DNA of 64,000 bases from Solirubrobacterales bacterium (GTDB lineage: Bacteria > Actinomycetota > Thermoleophilia > Solirubrobacterales > Solirubrobacteraceae). Below the pieces are notes generated by a model, which searched no databases, was not told the DNA's origin, and was given only the letters and a program-made list of their open reading frames with translations. Position 1 is the stretch's first letter; the number at the start of each line of letters is the position of its first letter. The position numbers and the translations under genes were made by a program. This document shows positions 7,462 through 15,259 of this stretch, piece by piece. The stretch lies in NCBI GenBank assembly GCA_027449125.1, contig DAIDME010000078.1, positions 1 through 64,000 on the forward strand. The letters are read 5' to 3'.

Positions 7462-8637
7462 ATGCGAGGGAGCACCCGCAAACGCGGCAAGAGTTGGACG
7501 GCGTACTGGGACGCTCCGGGGAAGATCAGCCCCGAGACCGGCGCCGTAACCCGCGTCCAGCGGTCCAAGGGCGGCTTTCGGACCCAGCGGGAGGCGCAGG
7601 CGCACCTGAGCGACGTGCTCACCAAGGTCGCGACCGGCGTCTACGTCGAGCCGTCGTGCGAGCCGCTCCACTCCTACATGGTCCGCTGGCTCGCGACGGT
7701 CGAGGCGAACAACGAGATCAAGCCCACAACGCTTGCACGGTACCGGCAGCTTGTCGCGCAGTATGTCGCCCCGCACGACATCGCGGGCGTGCCGCTAGGG
7801 CGCCTCAGCCCGACCCAGATCACCCAGCTGTACGGTGATCTTGAGGCGCGTGGGCTCGCGGCAGGCACCCGGAAGCTGCTGCACGCGGTGATCCGTCGAG
7901 CGCTGAATGACGCGGTGCGCCACGAGGATCTGGCTCGGAACCCGGCTGCCCGAATCAGAGCGCCGCGGGTTGCGGACACGCGTGTGATGTCGTGGACCAC
8001 CGGAGAGCTGCGGCGCTTCCTGGCGAGTGTTGAGCATGATCGGCTGTACCCGCTCTGGCGGCTTGCGGCGACCACCGGGATGCGACGCGGCGAGGTGCTC
8101 GGCCTTCAGTGGTTGACCGTGGACTTGGAGGCGGCCCAGCTCCGGGTTGAGCGCCAGATCCACCCGGCGGGCGTTGGCGCGCAGTTCGGCACGCCCAAGT
8201 CGCGTCGCGGCTTCCGAACGATCGCGCTCGACGCAGCGACCGTGCAGGCGCTGCGCGACCACCGCGACCGGCAGCTACTTGAGCAGTCGCTCGCGGGCGA
8301 CGCATACGAGCACGATGATCTCGTGTTCTGCAATGAGCTAGGCGCTCCGATCCGCCCCGAATGGCTGACGCGGGAGTTTCCGAAGCTCCGGGCGGCGGCC
8401 GGTATCCCCGTAGGCAGCCTGCACGTGCTAAGGCACACGGCTGCGACGCTGGCGCTGACCGCCGGCGTCCCGCTGCACGTGGTCGCGGCGCGGCTAGGCG
8501 ACCACCCGCAGACGCTGCTGGCGACGTACGCGCACCTGCTGCCGAACTCGGATGCGATGGCCGCCGAAGCGGTAGCCGCCGCTCTCGTTGACAAACCGTT
8601 GACACAACCGACCGCTGTAACGGCTGAAGCCCCGTAA
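7462..8637 (+). CDS. int: Tyrosine-type site-specific integrase
   Basis: A 391-aa phage integrase. The N-terminal arm-binding region (about 1-60) is followed by a SAM-like core-binding domain (about 65-165, KPTTLARYRQLV) and the catalytic domain. The catalytic set is complete: R in TGMRRGEVLGL (about 208), K in the beta-hairpin TPKSRRG (about 246), HVLRH (H321, R324), D in LGDHPQTLL (about 347) and the nucleophile Y in ATYAH (about 356). It ends 22 bases before the tRNA-Gln 3' end, so that tRNA is its likely attachment site. Confidence 0.96.
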   Translation: MRGSTRKRGKSWTAYWDAPGKISPETGAVTRVQRSKGGFRTQREAQAHLSDVLTKVATGVYVEPSCEPLHSYMVRWLATVEANNEIKPTTLARYRQLVAQYVAPHDIAGVPLGRLSPTQITQLYGDLEARGLAAGTRKLLHAVIRRALNDAVRHEDLARNPAARIRAPRVADTRVMSWTTGELRRFLASVEHDRLYPLWRLAATTGMRRGEVLGLQWLTVDLEAAQLRVERQIHPAGVGAQFGTPKSRRGFRTIALDAATVQALRDHRDRQLLEQSLAGDAYEHDDLVFCNELGAPIRPEWLTREFPKLRAAAGIPVGSLHVLRHTAATLALTAGVPLHVVAARLGDHPQTLLATYAHLLPNSDAMAAEAVAAALVDKPLTQPTAVTAEAP

Positions 8638-8650
8638 ACATTGGGGTTTT
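8627..8650 (+). terminator. Intrinsic terminator after int
   Basis: AAGCCCC and GGGGTTT pair around a 9-base loop and are followed by a run of T. The hairpin includes the integrase stop codon and would end rightward transcription before it runs antisense into the tRNA gene. Confidence 0.7.
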
Positions 8651-8658
8651 GCCGCCTA

Positions 8659-8730
8659 CTGCGGGACAAGGACTCGAACCTTGAATACCAGGGCCAGAAC
8701 CTGGCGTGTTGCCAATTACACCATCCCGCA
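8659..8730 (-). tRNA. tRNA-Gln(CUG)
   Basis: A complete cloverleaf on the minus strand: acceptor TGCGGGA/TCCCGCA, D-arm GTGT...ACAC, anticodon stem CCAGG/CCTGG with loop TTCTGGC (anticodon CTG) and T-arm CAAGG-TTCGAGT-CCTTG. The discriminator base is G, as usual for glutamine, and CCA is not encoded. Its 3' end faces the integrase, which makes this the presumed attachment site of the element. Confidence 0.95.
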
Positions 8731-8743
8731 AATTGCCCGGGCG

Positions 8744-8771
8744 AGTATAGCCGTGAGGGCTCGCCTGACAC
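8744..8771 (-). promoter_or_regulatory. Promoter of tRNA-Gln
   Basis: Reading the minus strand, a GTGTCA -35 box (8771-8766) and a TATACT -10 box (8749-8744) are separated by 16 bases. Transcription would start about 7 bases before the mature tRNA 5' end. Confidence 0.55.
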
Positions 8772-8795
8772 CCGCGTGCGCTAGGGTGCGACCCG

Positions 8796-10190
8796 GTGAC
8801 GGCGATTGTTTGGTTCAGGCGTGACCTGCGCCTCCATGACAACCCGACGCTGACGCGCGCTCTGGCCGAGCACGCGCTGGTCGTGCCGGTCTTCTGCCTT
8901 GATCAACGGTTGCTGGCGGGGCGTCACCGCTCCGCCCCGCGGGCCGCTTTCATGCGCGAATGCCTGGAGGAGCTCGACCGCAACCTACGTGCCGCGGGCT
9001 CGCGGCTGGTGGTGGCTGACGAGACCCCCGCGCTCGCGCTGCCGCGACTCGCCCGCAGCCTGCAGGCCGAGGCCGTGTACGCGGCCGCCGACATCAGCCC
9101 GTTTGCGCGCCGCCGGGACCGAGCCATCGCACGCGCCCTGGAAGCCAGCGGCAGTCAACTCATCCTCGGCCCCGGCACCTTCGCGGTGGACGACCTGTCC
9201 GCGATCGCGACCGGCGGCGGCACCCCGTACACCGTTTTCACCCCGTTCTACAGGCGTTGGCTGGCGCTGCCGCGCCGGGCGGTTCAGGGCGCTCCACCCA
9301 GCCTGCCGCAGCCACCGGCGCAGCTCGGTTCGAGCGAGCTGCCAAGGCTGGGCGTGCTGCCGCCCCAGGCGCCGTTTGTCGCGGGTGAGCGCGCCGCACG
9401 CGCACGCATGCTGGCGTTCACCGGCACCGATGCCGGGGGCTACCGCGAGCACCACGACGACCTCGGCCAGCCGCACGCCTCCGGTCTCTCGGCCTACCTT
9501 CACTTCGGCTGCGTGTCGGCGCGCGAACTGGAGAGCCTGCTGCCCGCAGACGATGACGGCGAGGCGGCGCGGCGGCAGCTGTGCTGGCGTGACTTCTACG
9601 CGCACGTGCTGCTGCACAACCCCGGCAACGCCCGTGCCGAGCAGCAGCTACAGCTGCGCGGCAAGATCGAGTGGAACCGCTCGATGCCGCTCTTCGACGC
9701 CTGGCGTGAGGGCCGTACCGGATATCCGCTGGTCGACGCCGCAATGCGGGAGCTGCGCGACACCGGGTACATGCACAACCGTGCGCGCCTGGTGGTCGGG
9801 TCGTTTCTGGTCAAGGACATGGGGATCGACTGGCGCTGGGGTGAGCGCTGGTTCATGCGCACCCTGCTGGACGGGGACGAGGCCAGCAACAACGGCAACT
9901 GGCAGTGGATCGCGTCTGTCGGCGTCGATCCGCAGCCACCTTCGCGGCGGATGTTCAACCCGGTGCTGCAGCAGCAGAGGTTCGACCCCACGGGCCGCTA
10001 TGTACGCCGACACGTGCCGGAGCTGCGCTCCGTCCCCGACACCTATCTGGCCGAGCCATGGACGATGCCCGCCGACGTCCAGCGCACAGCGGGCTGCATC
10101 ATCGGCGAGGACTACCCGGAGCCGGTGCTGGATCACGCGCAGGCACGACGGGAGGCGATAGCCCGTTACGAGCGCGCACGCCTCGCCTGA
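8796..10190 (+). CDS. phr: Deoxyribodipyrimidine photo-lyase (class I CPD photolyase family)
   Basis: A 464-aa flavoprotein that repairs UV pyrimidine dimers with light. The N-terminal antenna domain begins TAIVWFRRDLRLHDNP. The FAD domain is canonical: WRDFYAHVLLHNP, TGYPLVDAAMREL, GYMHNRARLVVGSFL, GIDWRWGERWF, DGDEASNNGNWQW and a C-terminal FNPVLQQQRFDPTGRYVRRHVPEL. The start is a GTG with a TAGGGT -10-like box (8782-8787) just upstream and no ribosome-binding site, so the mRNA may be leaderless. A cryptochrome is the alternative. It lies beside a fatty-acid modification operon and a MerR-DICT regulator, a neighbourhood typical of light-responsive loci. Confidence 0.92.
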   Translation: MTAIVWFRRDLRLHDNPTLTRALAEHALVVPVFCLDQRLLAGRHRSAPRAAFMRECLEELDRNLRAAGSRLVVADETPALALPRLARSLQAEAVYAAADISPFARRRDRAIARALEASGSQLILGPGTFAVDDLSAIATGGGTPYTVFTPFYRRWLALPRRAVQGAPPSLPQPPAQLGSSELPRLGVLPPQAPFVAGERAARARMLAFTGTDAGGYREHHDDLGQPHASGLSAYLHFGCVSARELESLLPADDDGEAARRQLCWRDFYAHVLLHNPGNARAEQQLQLRGKIEWNRSMPLFDAWREGRTGYPLVDAAMRELRDTGYMHNRARLVVGSFLVKDMGIDWRWGERWFMRTLLDGDEASNNGNWQWIASVGVDPQPPSRRMFNPVLQQQRFDPTGRYVRRHVPELRSVPDTYLAEPWTMPADVQRTAGCIIGEDYPEPVLDHAQARREAIARYERARLA

Positions 10191-10235
10191 GGTCCCCTCC
10201 CGTCAAGTCACCTCGGGCGGCGCCTGAGCGCCGCC

Positions 10236-11477
10236 TCAGACGGCGCGCTCGAGTTCACCCAGCCCGCGTGACCCGTCGCGGCCCGCCACCGCAGGCCGGA
10301 ACGCCGGCTTGCCGAGCAGCAGTTGCACGTCACCGATCCGGCGCTCCATGAAACCGGCTTCGCAGTAGGCCAGATACAGGTCCCAGATGCGGCGGAAGCG
10401 CTCGTCGTAGCCACGCTGTCCCAGCAGCTCGGCGTTCTCCTGAAAGCGCGACCGCCAGCGCCTGAGCGTCTCCGGGTAGTGCTCTGTCAGATCCTCCAGG
10501 TCGAGGATCCGCAGGTCGGTGCGGCGCGCGAGCGCGGTCGCCAGAACCGACAGCGATGGCAGCGCGCCGCCGGGGAATACGTACTCCTTGATGAACGAGC
10601 GCGAGGCCTTCTCGACGTTGTAGGCCCGGTCGTCGATCGTGATCGCCTGCAGCAGCATCGCCCCATCCGGCTCGAGCAGCGTGGCGCAGCGACGCAGGAA
10701 CGGGCCGAAGCCACGCCAGCCGACGGCCTCGATCATCTCGATCGAGACGAGCTTGTCGTAGCGGCCGCGCAGATCCCTGTAGTCGCAGCTGAGCACCGTG
10801 ACGAGACCCGCCAGCCCCTCTTCGGCCACCCGTCCGCGCACGTAGCGGTGCTGCTCCTCTGAGATCGTCGTGGTGGTGACGTGGCAGCCCCGTGTGGCCG
10901 CCGCGTGCAGCGCGAACGAACCCCAGCCGCTGCCGATCTCCAGCACACGGTCCCCCCGGCCCAGCGCGAGCGTCGCGCAGACCCGCTCGAGCTTGGCAAG
11001 CTGCGCCTCCTCGAGCGACATCCCGGGCGCAGCGAAGAGCGCGCAGGAGTAGGTCATGGTCGGATCCAGCATCAGCGAGAAGAGATCGTTGCCGAGGTCG
11101 TAGTGCGCGCCCACGTCACGGCGCCGCTGCTCCCTTCCGTACGGCCGTGCCATGGCGCGCGCCAGCTCGAGCGGCCGCGAGAGCGGCGCAAGCGCCGAGC
11201 GCACCCGGTCAAGCGCGGGCATCGAGCGGGCGCCCAGCCGCACGAGCCCAACGAGGTCCGGAGAGTCCCAGTCCCCCCGCGCGTACGCTTCGGCCAGACC
11301 GAGGCTGCCGTGCAGAAAGGACGACCAGACGGTGTCCGTGTGCATCCGCAGCTCGGCATGCGGCGCGCCCGACCCGAAGCAGCTCCGCGTGCCATCGGGC
11401 GCTACGACCGTCAGCGTGCCGGTCGGCAGGCGGGCGAGCGCGAGGCCGACCAGCACTCGCGCGTGGTCCACACTCAT
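10236..11477 (-). CDS. Cyclopropane-fatty-acyl-phospholipid synthase family methyltransferase
   Basis: A 413-aa SAM-dependent enzyme acting on unsaturated acyl chains of membrane lipids. I take the ATG at 11477, which overlaps the DUF1365 stop (ATGA). The N-terminal SCP2-like part (about 1-100) is followed by the methyltransferase core with GAHYDLGNDLFSLML, SAM-binding VLEIGSGWGSFALHAA, and KLVSIEMIEAVG, all typical of CFA synthases. The product could be a cyclopropane, a methyl-branched or a furan-precursor fatty acid. The M. tuberculosis gene in the equivalent place is ufaA1. It is the last gene of a three-gene operon with DUF1365 and an FAD protein. Confidence 0.93.
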   Translation of the reverse strand: MSVDHARVLVGLALARLPTGTLTVVAPDGTRSCFGSGAPHAELRMHTDTVWSSFLHGSLGLAEAYARGDWDSPDLVGLVRLGARSMPALDRVRSALAPLSRPLELARAMARPYGREQRRRDVGAHYDLGNDLFSLMLDPTMTYSCALFAAPGMSLEEAQLAKLERVCATLALGRGDRVLEIGSGWGSFALHAAATRGCHVTTTTISEEQHRYVRGRVAEEGLAGLVTVLSCDYRDLRGRYDKLVSIEMIEAVGWRGFGPFLRRCATLLEPDGAMLLQAITIDDRAYNVEKASRSFIKEYVFPGGALPSLSVLATALARRTDLRILDLEDLTEHYPETLRRWRSRFQENAELLGQRGYDERFRRIWDLYLAYCEAGFMERRIGDVQLLLGKPAFRPAVAGRDGSRGLGELERAV

Positions 11478-12202
11478 CCTGCGAGCTCCCGTGGATGCGC
11501 GTGAACCCTCACGCCAGCGAGCTTCAGGCCGAGCGCATGCCCATAGATCAGGGCAAGCACGCGGATCGTCGCGAACGGGTAGCGGGCCACGACGCGCCTG
11601 ACGGCCCTGGGCGTCAGCTCGACGCGGTCCAACCACAGCGCCGCGCTGAAGACGCGGCGCTCGCCGGCATGGTTCTCGATCGTGACGCGCGCTCGGCCTC
11701 CCGGCGGCTGCGTGCGGCAGCGGTACACCTGCTCCATCGGCTGAAACGGAGAGACGTGCATAAGCTTCTCGAAGCTGCCGGCGCTGCCGTCCAACACGTA
11801 CGCCTGCCGCTCACCCCAGGGCGTATTGGTGACCTCCACCAGCACCGCGTCTAGCTCGTCCCCAGTCCTATCGAAGCAGTAGTAGAAGCTCACGGGGTTG
11901 AAACAGTGCCCGAGCGAGCGCAGCTGCGTCAGCAGCCGGATCGGGCCCTGCGGGCGCCGCCCAAGTGCGCCCTCCACGCTGTCGGCGACAGCCTGGCCGA
12001 GATCTGTGTCCGGGTCGCCGTGATAATCGGCGCGTCGGAAGCGCATGAGCCCCAAGCCTGGGCGCAGGAGTCTGCCGCCCAGGAGCGCCGGCAGCTCGTC
12101 GAGGTCGATGTAGGCCATCGCCAGGGTGTGGCGAAACTCGCGCTCGGGGTCGACCCGCCTGTGCACCAGGGTGCCACGGTAGAGACAGCTGGCCGTGCTC
12201 AC
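11474..12202 (-). CDS. DUF1365 family protein
   Basis: A 242-aa protein with the family signatures SCLYRGTLVHRR, LMRFRRADYHGD, LTQLRSLGHCFNPVSFYYCFD and EVTNTPWGERQAYVL, then FEKLMHVSPFQPMEQVYRC. DUF1365 proteins occur almost always with a CFA-type methyltransferase and an amine-oxidase-like flavoprotein; their biochemistry is not settled but is linked to modified membrane fatty acids. Both ends overlap neighbours by ATGA, so it is co-translated with them. M. tuberculosis Rv0448c is the corresponding gene in the sigK locus. Confidence 0.93.
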   Translation of the reverse strand: MSTASCLYRGTLVHRRVDPEREFRHTLAMAYIDLDELPALLGGRLLRPGLGLMRFRRADYHGDPDTDLGQAVADSVEGALGRRPQGPIRLLTQLRSLGHCFNPVSFYYCFDRTGDELDAVLVEVTNTPWGERQAYVLDGSAGSFEKLMHVSPFQPMEQVYRCRTQPPGGRARVTIENHAGERRVFSAALWLDRVELTPRAVRRVVARYPFATIRVLALIYGHALGLKLAGVRVHAHPRELAG

Positions 12203-13443
12203 AGCGAGACCCCGAAGCTCTCAGCCACGCGCAAAGCGCTGCGCACGCCGTCCTCGTGAAATCCCCATCCCCAGTAAGCGCCACAGTAGTGCGTGCGTCC
12301 GGCTGGACCTGATATCTCCTCCACCCGAGCCTGCGCCGCGACACCGTCCGGCGTGTAGACCGGATGCGAGTAGGCGATCCGCTTGATCACGAGGCGAGGG
12401 TCGATGCGCTCGCTCAGATTGAGCGTGACGCAGAATTGGCGCTCCTCGTCGAGCTGCTGGAGCCGGTTCAGGTGATAGGTCACCGTCGTTTGCGGGCGCG
12501 GCGCCTCGGTGAGGTGATAGTTCCAGCTCGCCCAGGCGCTGCGACGCCTGGGCAGCAGGGTGACGTCCGTGTGCAGGATCGCCTCGTTTGGCTGGTAGGG
12601 GATCGCCGAGAGGATCTCACGCTCGCGCCAGGACGGATCTGTGAGCAGCTCCAGAGCCTGGTCGGAGTGAGTGGCGATGATCACCTGGTCGAAGTGCTCC
12701 GGCTCCTGACCGCGCGCCTGGAGCTCGACCCCGTCGGGCCGGCGCGTGATCGCCTGCACCGGCGCATCGACGCGGATGCGATCCTGGAAGCCGCTCGTCA
12801 GCCGCTCCACGTACCGGCGGGACCCACCGATGATCGTCCGCCAGCGCGGGCGGTTGCGCAGGCTGAGCATCCCGTGGTTGTCGAAGAACTGGGCAACGAA
12901 AGCGGCCGGCATGCTCCAGAGCTGGCGCGGGTCCGCAGACCAGACGGCCGCGACCTGCGGTACGAGCAACCGCTCCACGAAGGTCGTCCCAAACCGGCGA
13001 GCAGCCAGCCATGCTCGCAACGAGATCTGCTCGTCACCGCCGGCGACCAGCTCGCGGGCCGCGCGCTGGAAGCGCGGGATCTCCGCGAGCATCCTCAGGA
13101 ACGTGGGGCTGCCCAGATGGCTGCGGTTGGCGAAGACACCCGCCAGCGAGGTGCTCGCGTACTCGAAGTCGCGAGCGTCGCTGACGCTGAAGCTCATGTC
13201 AGACGGCTGCCAGCCCACGCCGATCCTGGTCAGAAGTCGCTCGAAGTTCTGGTAGTTGCGGTCGTTGAAGACGATGAACCCCGTGTCCAGTTCAACGGTG
13301 CGCACGCCCGTGTCGAAGCTCACGGTGTGCGTGTGCCCGCCGACCCGAGGCGCGGCCTCAAAGACCGTGAGCTCGTGCTCACGATGGAGTAGGTAGGCAG
13401 CGGTCAGGCCGGAGATGCCGGTCCCGATGACGGCGACTCTCAT
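12199..13443 (-). CDS. FAD-dependent amine-oxidase-like oxidoreductase
   Basis: A 414-aa flavoprotein with the N-terminal dinucleotide fold VIGTGISGLTAAYLL and E in TVFEAAPRVGGHTHT. VELDTGFIVFNDRNYQNFERLL is typical of the family that accompanies DUF1365 and CFA-like enzymes. The C-terminus carries YCGAYWGWGFHEDGVRSAL, the usual second FAD-contact motif. A desaturase or saturase role in modified fatty-acid synthesis is known for some relatives; the exact reaction here is inferred. It is the first gene of the leftward operon, starting 34 bases after the MerR-DICT gene ends. Confidence 0.9.
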   Translation of the reverse strand: MRVAVIGTGISGLTAAYLLHREHELTVFEAAPRVGGHTHTVSFDTGVRTVELDTGFIVFNDRNYQNFERLLTRIGVGWQPSDMSFSVSDARDFEYASTSLAGVFANRSHLGSPTFLRMLAEIPRFQRAARELVAGGDEQISLRAWLAARRFGTTFVERLLVPQVAAVWSADPRQLWSMPAAFVAQFFDNHGMLSLRNRPRWRTIIGGSRRYVERLTSGFQDRIRVDAPVQAITRRPDGVELQARGQEPEHFDQVIIATHSDQALELLTDPSWREREILSAIPYQPNEAILHTDVTLLPRRRSAWASWNYHLTEAPRPQTTVTYHLNRLQQLDEERQFCVTLNLSERIDPRLVIKRIAYSHPVYTPDGVAAQARVEEISGPAGRTHYCGAYWGWGFHEDGVRSALRVAESFGVSL

Positions 13444-13453
13444 CGGCTGTTCC

Positions 13454-13480
13454 TACGCAGAGGAGGGTCATTCCGGATCA
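13454..13480 (-). promoter_or_regulatory. Possible ECF-type promoter for the FAD-DUF1365-CFA operon
   Basis: On the minus strand TGATCC (13480-13475) is followed 17 bases later by CGTA (13457-13454), 10 bases before the ATG. TGATCC and CGTA resemble ECF sigma-factor promoter elements of the singlet-oxygen type. One instance only, so this is tentative. Confidence 0.25.
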
Positions 13481-14314
13481 CGTCAGCCCCGCCAGTGTCC
13501 TGTCGGTGATCGCGGCGCTCAGCCGGATCTGCTCAGCCGCGGTCGCGACCGAGCCGGCCGCCAGCTCCTCCTCGGCGCGGGCGACCATGCCGGGCAAGCG
13601 ATCGGCCATGACCGTGAGGCAAGCGCGGGCGAGGGCGTCCACTGCGTCAGGGTCGACGCTCCAGAGCGTTTCGAAGCTGCGGTCGCGGCTCGAGGCATCT
13701 ACGTTTGAGGATGCCAGCTCACGGGCCACCATGCAGACCGAGCAGCGCCCGCCGTGCAGCACGATGGCCCATTCGCGCGTCAGCTGCGCGCTCTGGCCGA
13801 TCGGAACCTCGACTGGGTGCGCGCCATCGGCGCGCAGCTGGCCGAAGTCGGCCAGCACCGCGGCCACCGGCGCCGTGGAGGCAAGCTCACGCCAGCGCGC
13901 CTGCGAGCGCCTGTAAAAGCCCTCCCGCTGGAAGCAGCCGAGTGCCACGCGTGCCTGGGCACAGGCGAGCGCTTCGTCCTCGATCGCATGGCTGAGTGCC
14001 ACCAGCGCCGGTTTCCGCACCGCGCGAGCAACACGCTCGCCCTGCAAACCCCGGAGCGTCGCGAACAGCGACACGCTCGCTGTGTCCGGTGGCAGCTGGA
14101 CACGAGCGATCGCGGCGGTGATCGACAGGCCCGAGTCGCGCAACGCCAGCACTCGGGCCAAGGCGTCGGCCTGGGCCCTCGAGTAGCGGCGGTGGCCGCT
14201 TGCGGTGCGCTGCGGCTCGGGGAACCCGTAGCGCCGCTCCCACACTCTCAGGGTGGGTTCGCTGACCCCCGTGCGCTCAACGATCTCGCCGATGCTCAGA
14301 TCAAACCTGGACAA
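13478..14314 (-). CDS. MerR-type regulator with DICT sensory domain
   Basis: A 278-aa protein if it starts at the TTG at 14314; a longer reading to 14395 would overlap the divergent gene and read through its promoter. The N-terminal MerR winged HTH is clear (FDLSIGEIVERTGVSEPTLRVWERRYGFPEP, quoted by its ends FDLSIGEIV...YGFPEP, then GHRRYS). The C-terminal 170 residues fit the DICT domain (SHAIEDEA, REWAIVLHGGRCSVCMVAREL, DRSFETLWSVDPDAV), which is associated with light-responsive signalling. Light-dependent MerR regulators such as LitR and CarH carry a B12 domain here; no B12-binding motif is seen. It probably controls the flanking operons. Confidence 0.82.
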   Translation of the reverse strand: MSRFDLSIGEIVERTGVSEPTLRVWERRYGFPEPQRTASGHRRYSRAQADALARVLALRDSGLSITAAIARVQLPPDTASVSLFATLRGLQGERVARAVRKPALVALSHAIEDEALACAQARVALGCFQREGFYRRSQARWRELASTAPVAAVLADFGQLRADGAHPVEVPIGQSAQLTREWAIVLHGGRCSVCMVARELASSNVDASSRDRSFETLWSVDPDAVDALARACLTVMADRLPGMVARAEEELAAGSVATAAEQIRLSAAITDRTLAGLT

Positions 14315-14316
14315 CG

Positions 14317-14330
14317 TGTATAAGATTACA
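14317..14330. promoter_or_regulatory. TGTA-N6-TACA palindrome in the MerR-DICT/epimerase divergent promoter
   Basis: The 21-base gap between the two divergent starts contains TGTATAAGATTACA. TATAAG (14319-14324) can serve as the -10 box of the rightward gene, 12 bases from its ATG, and TAATCT on the other strand as the -10 of the regulator gene. Both mRNAs would have very short or no leaders. The palindrome is a likely autoregulatory operator. Confidence 0.5.
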
Positions 14331-14335
14331 TCTAC

Positions 14336-15259
14336 ATGGCGAAGATAGTCGTCACCGGCGCAACCGGCACCATCGGAAACGCAGTCTGCAGGCACCTGCT
14401 CGAGCAGGGCGACGAGCCCGTCGCCCTGACCCGCGACACCGCGGCCGCGGTCTCACGCCTGCCACCGGGCGTGCAGGCGCACGCCTGGCGCCAGCCGCTC
14501 ACGGAGCCGGCGCCCGCTGCCGTCCTGGACGGTGCCCAGGCAGTCATCCACCTGCTCGGCGAGCCGATCTCACAGCGCTGGACGCCAGCCGTCAAGCAGC
14601 GCATCCGAGACTCGCGCGTGCGCTCCACGCGGATGCTCGTGCAGGCGATCAGCGAGCTGCCCGACGATCGTCGGCCGAAAGTGCTCGTCTCTCAGTCGGC
14701 GACCGGTTACTACGGTGACCGCGGCGCCGAGGAGCTCGACGAGCGTGCGACCCCAGGCGAGGACTTCCTGGCCGGCGTCGTGCGTGAATGGGAAGAGGAG
14801 GCTGCGCGAGCCGAGCCGTACTGCCGGGTCGCGCTGATGCGAACCGGTGTGGTGCTCTCGGCCAGCGGCGGGGCACTGGCCAAGATGCTGCCGTTCTTCC
14901 GCGCCGGGATCGGCGGCCCAGTCGCCGGCGGTCATCAGTACGTCCCCTGGGTGCACATCGACGACGTGGCAGGGGCGATGCTGCACTGCATGGAGGATGG
15001 CGCCGCGACGGGACCTGTCAACCTGACGGCCCCGGAGCCTGTGGACAACGCGCACTTCTCACGCGCGCTCGGCCGCGCGCTGCACCGTCCGGCCCTGCTA
15101 CCGGTTCCAGCTCCTGCCCTGAAGCTGCTCTATGGCGAGATGTCGGTGATCGTCACGACCGGCCAGAGGGCCGTGCCGAAGCGCCTCGCAGAGCTCGGCT
15201 TTCGCTTCGCCCACCCCCAGATCGCGCCCGCGCTCGAGGAGGTCCTGACCCAGCGATGA
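14336..15259 (+). CDS. TIGR01777 family epimerase/SDR protein
   Basis: A 307-aa atypical short-chain dehydrogenase with nucleotide-binding VVTGATGTIGNAVCRHLL, the family motif VIHLLGEPISQRWTPAVKQRIRDSR, YYGDRG (the Tyr of the YxxxD-like site), and YVPWVHIDDV. A C-terminal DUF1731-like domain follows. The role is not established biochemically; family members often adjoin or are fused to SRPBCC proteins, and here the next gene is one, overlapping by ATGA. Divergence from the MerR-DICT regulator suggests direct control by it. Confidence 0.9.
   Translation: MAKIVVTGATGTIGNAVCRHLLEQGDEPVALTRDTAAAVSRLPPGVQAHAWRQPLTEPAPAAVLDGAQAVIHLLGEPISQRWTPAVKQRIRDSRVRSTRMLVQAISELPDDRRPKVLVSQSATGYYGDRGAEELDERATPGEDFLAGVVREWEEEAARAEPYCRVALMRTGVVLSASGGALAKMLPFFRAGIGGPVAGGHQYVPWVHIDDVAGAMLHCMEDGAATGPVNLTAPEPVDNAHFSRALGRALHRPALLPVPAPALKLLYGEMSVIVTTGQRAVPKRLAELGFRFAHPQIAPALEEVLTQR

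Larger units (their letters stand above)
1..8730. mobile_element. Right end of an integrated prophage or phage satellite at tRNA-Gln
   Basis: A tyrosine integrase gene ends about 20 bases from the 3' end of a tRNA-Gln gene, the usual layout of an element integrated into a tRNA 3' end. Leftward from it come a divergent regulatory region, a RepA-like ATPase, an excisionase-type HTH protein, both terminase subunits and an XkdF-like prohead protease. The left end and the second attachment site lie outside the window. No portal, major capsid, tail, holin or lysin gene is recognisable in the visible part. Everything from 8796 on is ordinary chromosome, so the right boundary falls in or beside the tRNA. 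Whether this is a full prophage or a capsid-forming satellite cannot be decided here. Confidence 0.85.
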
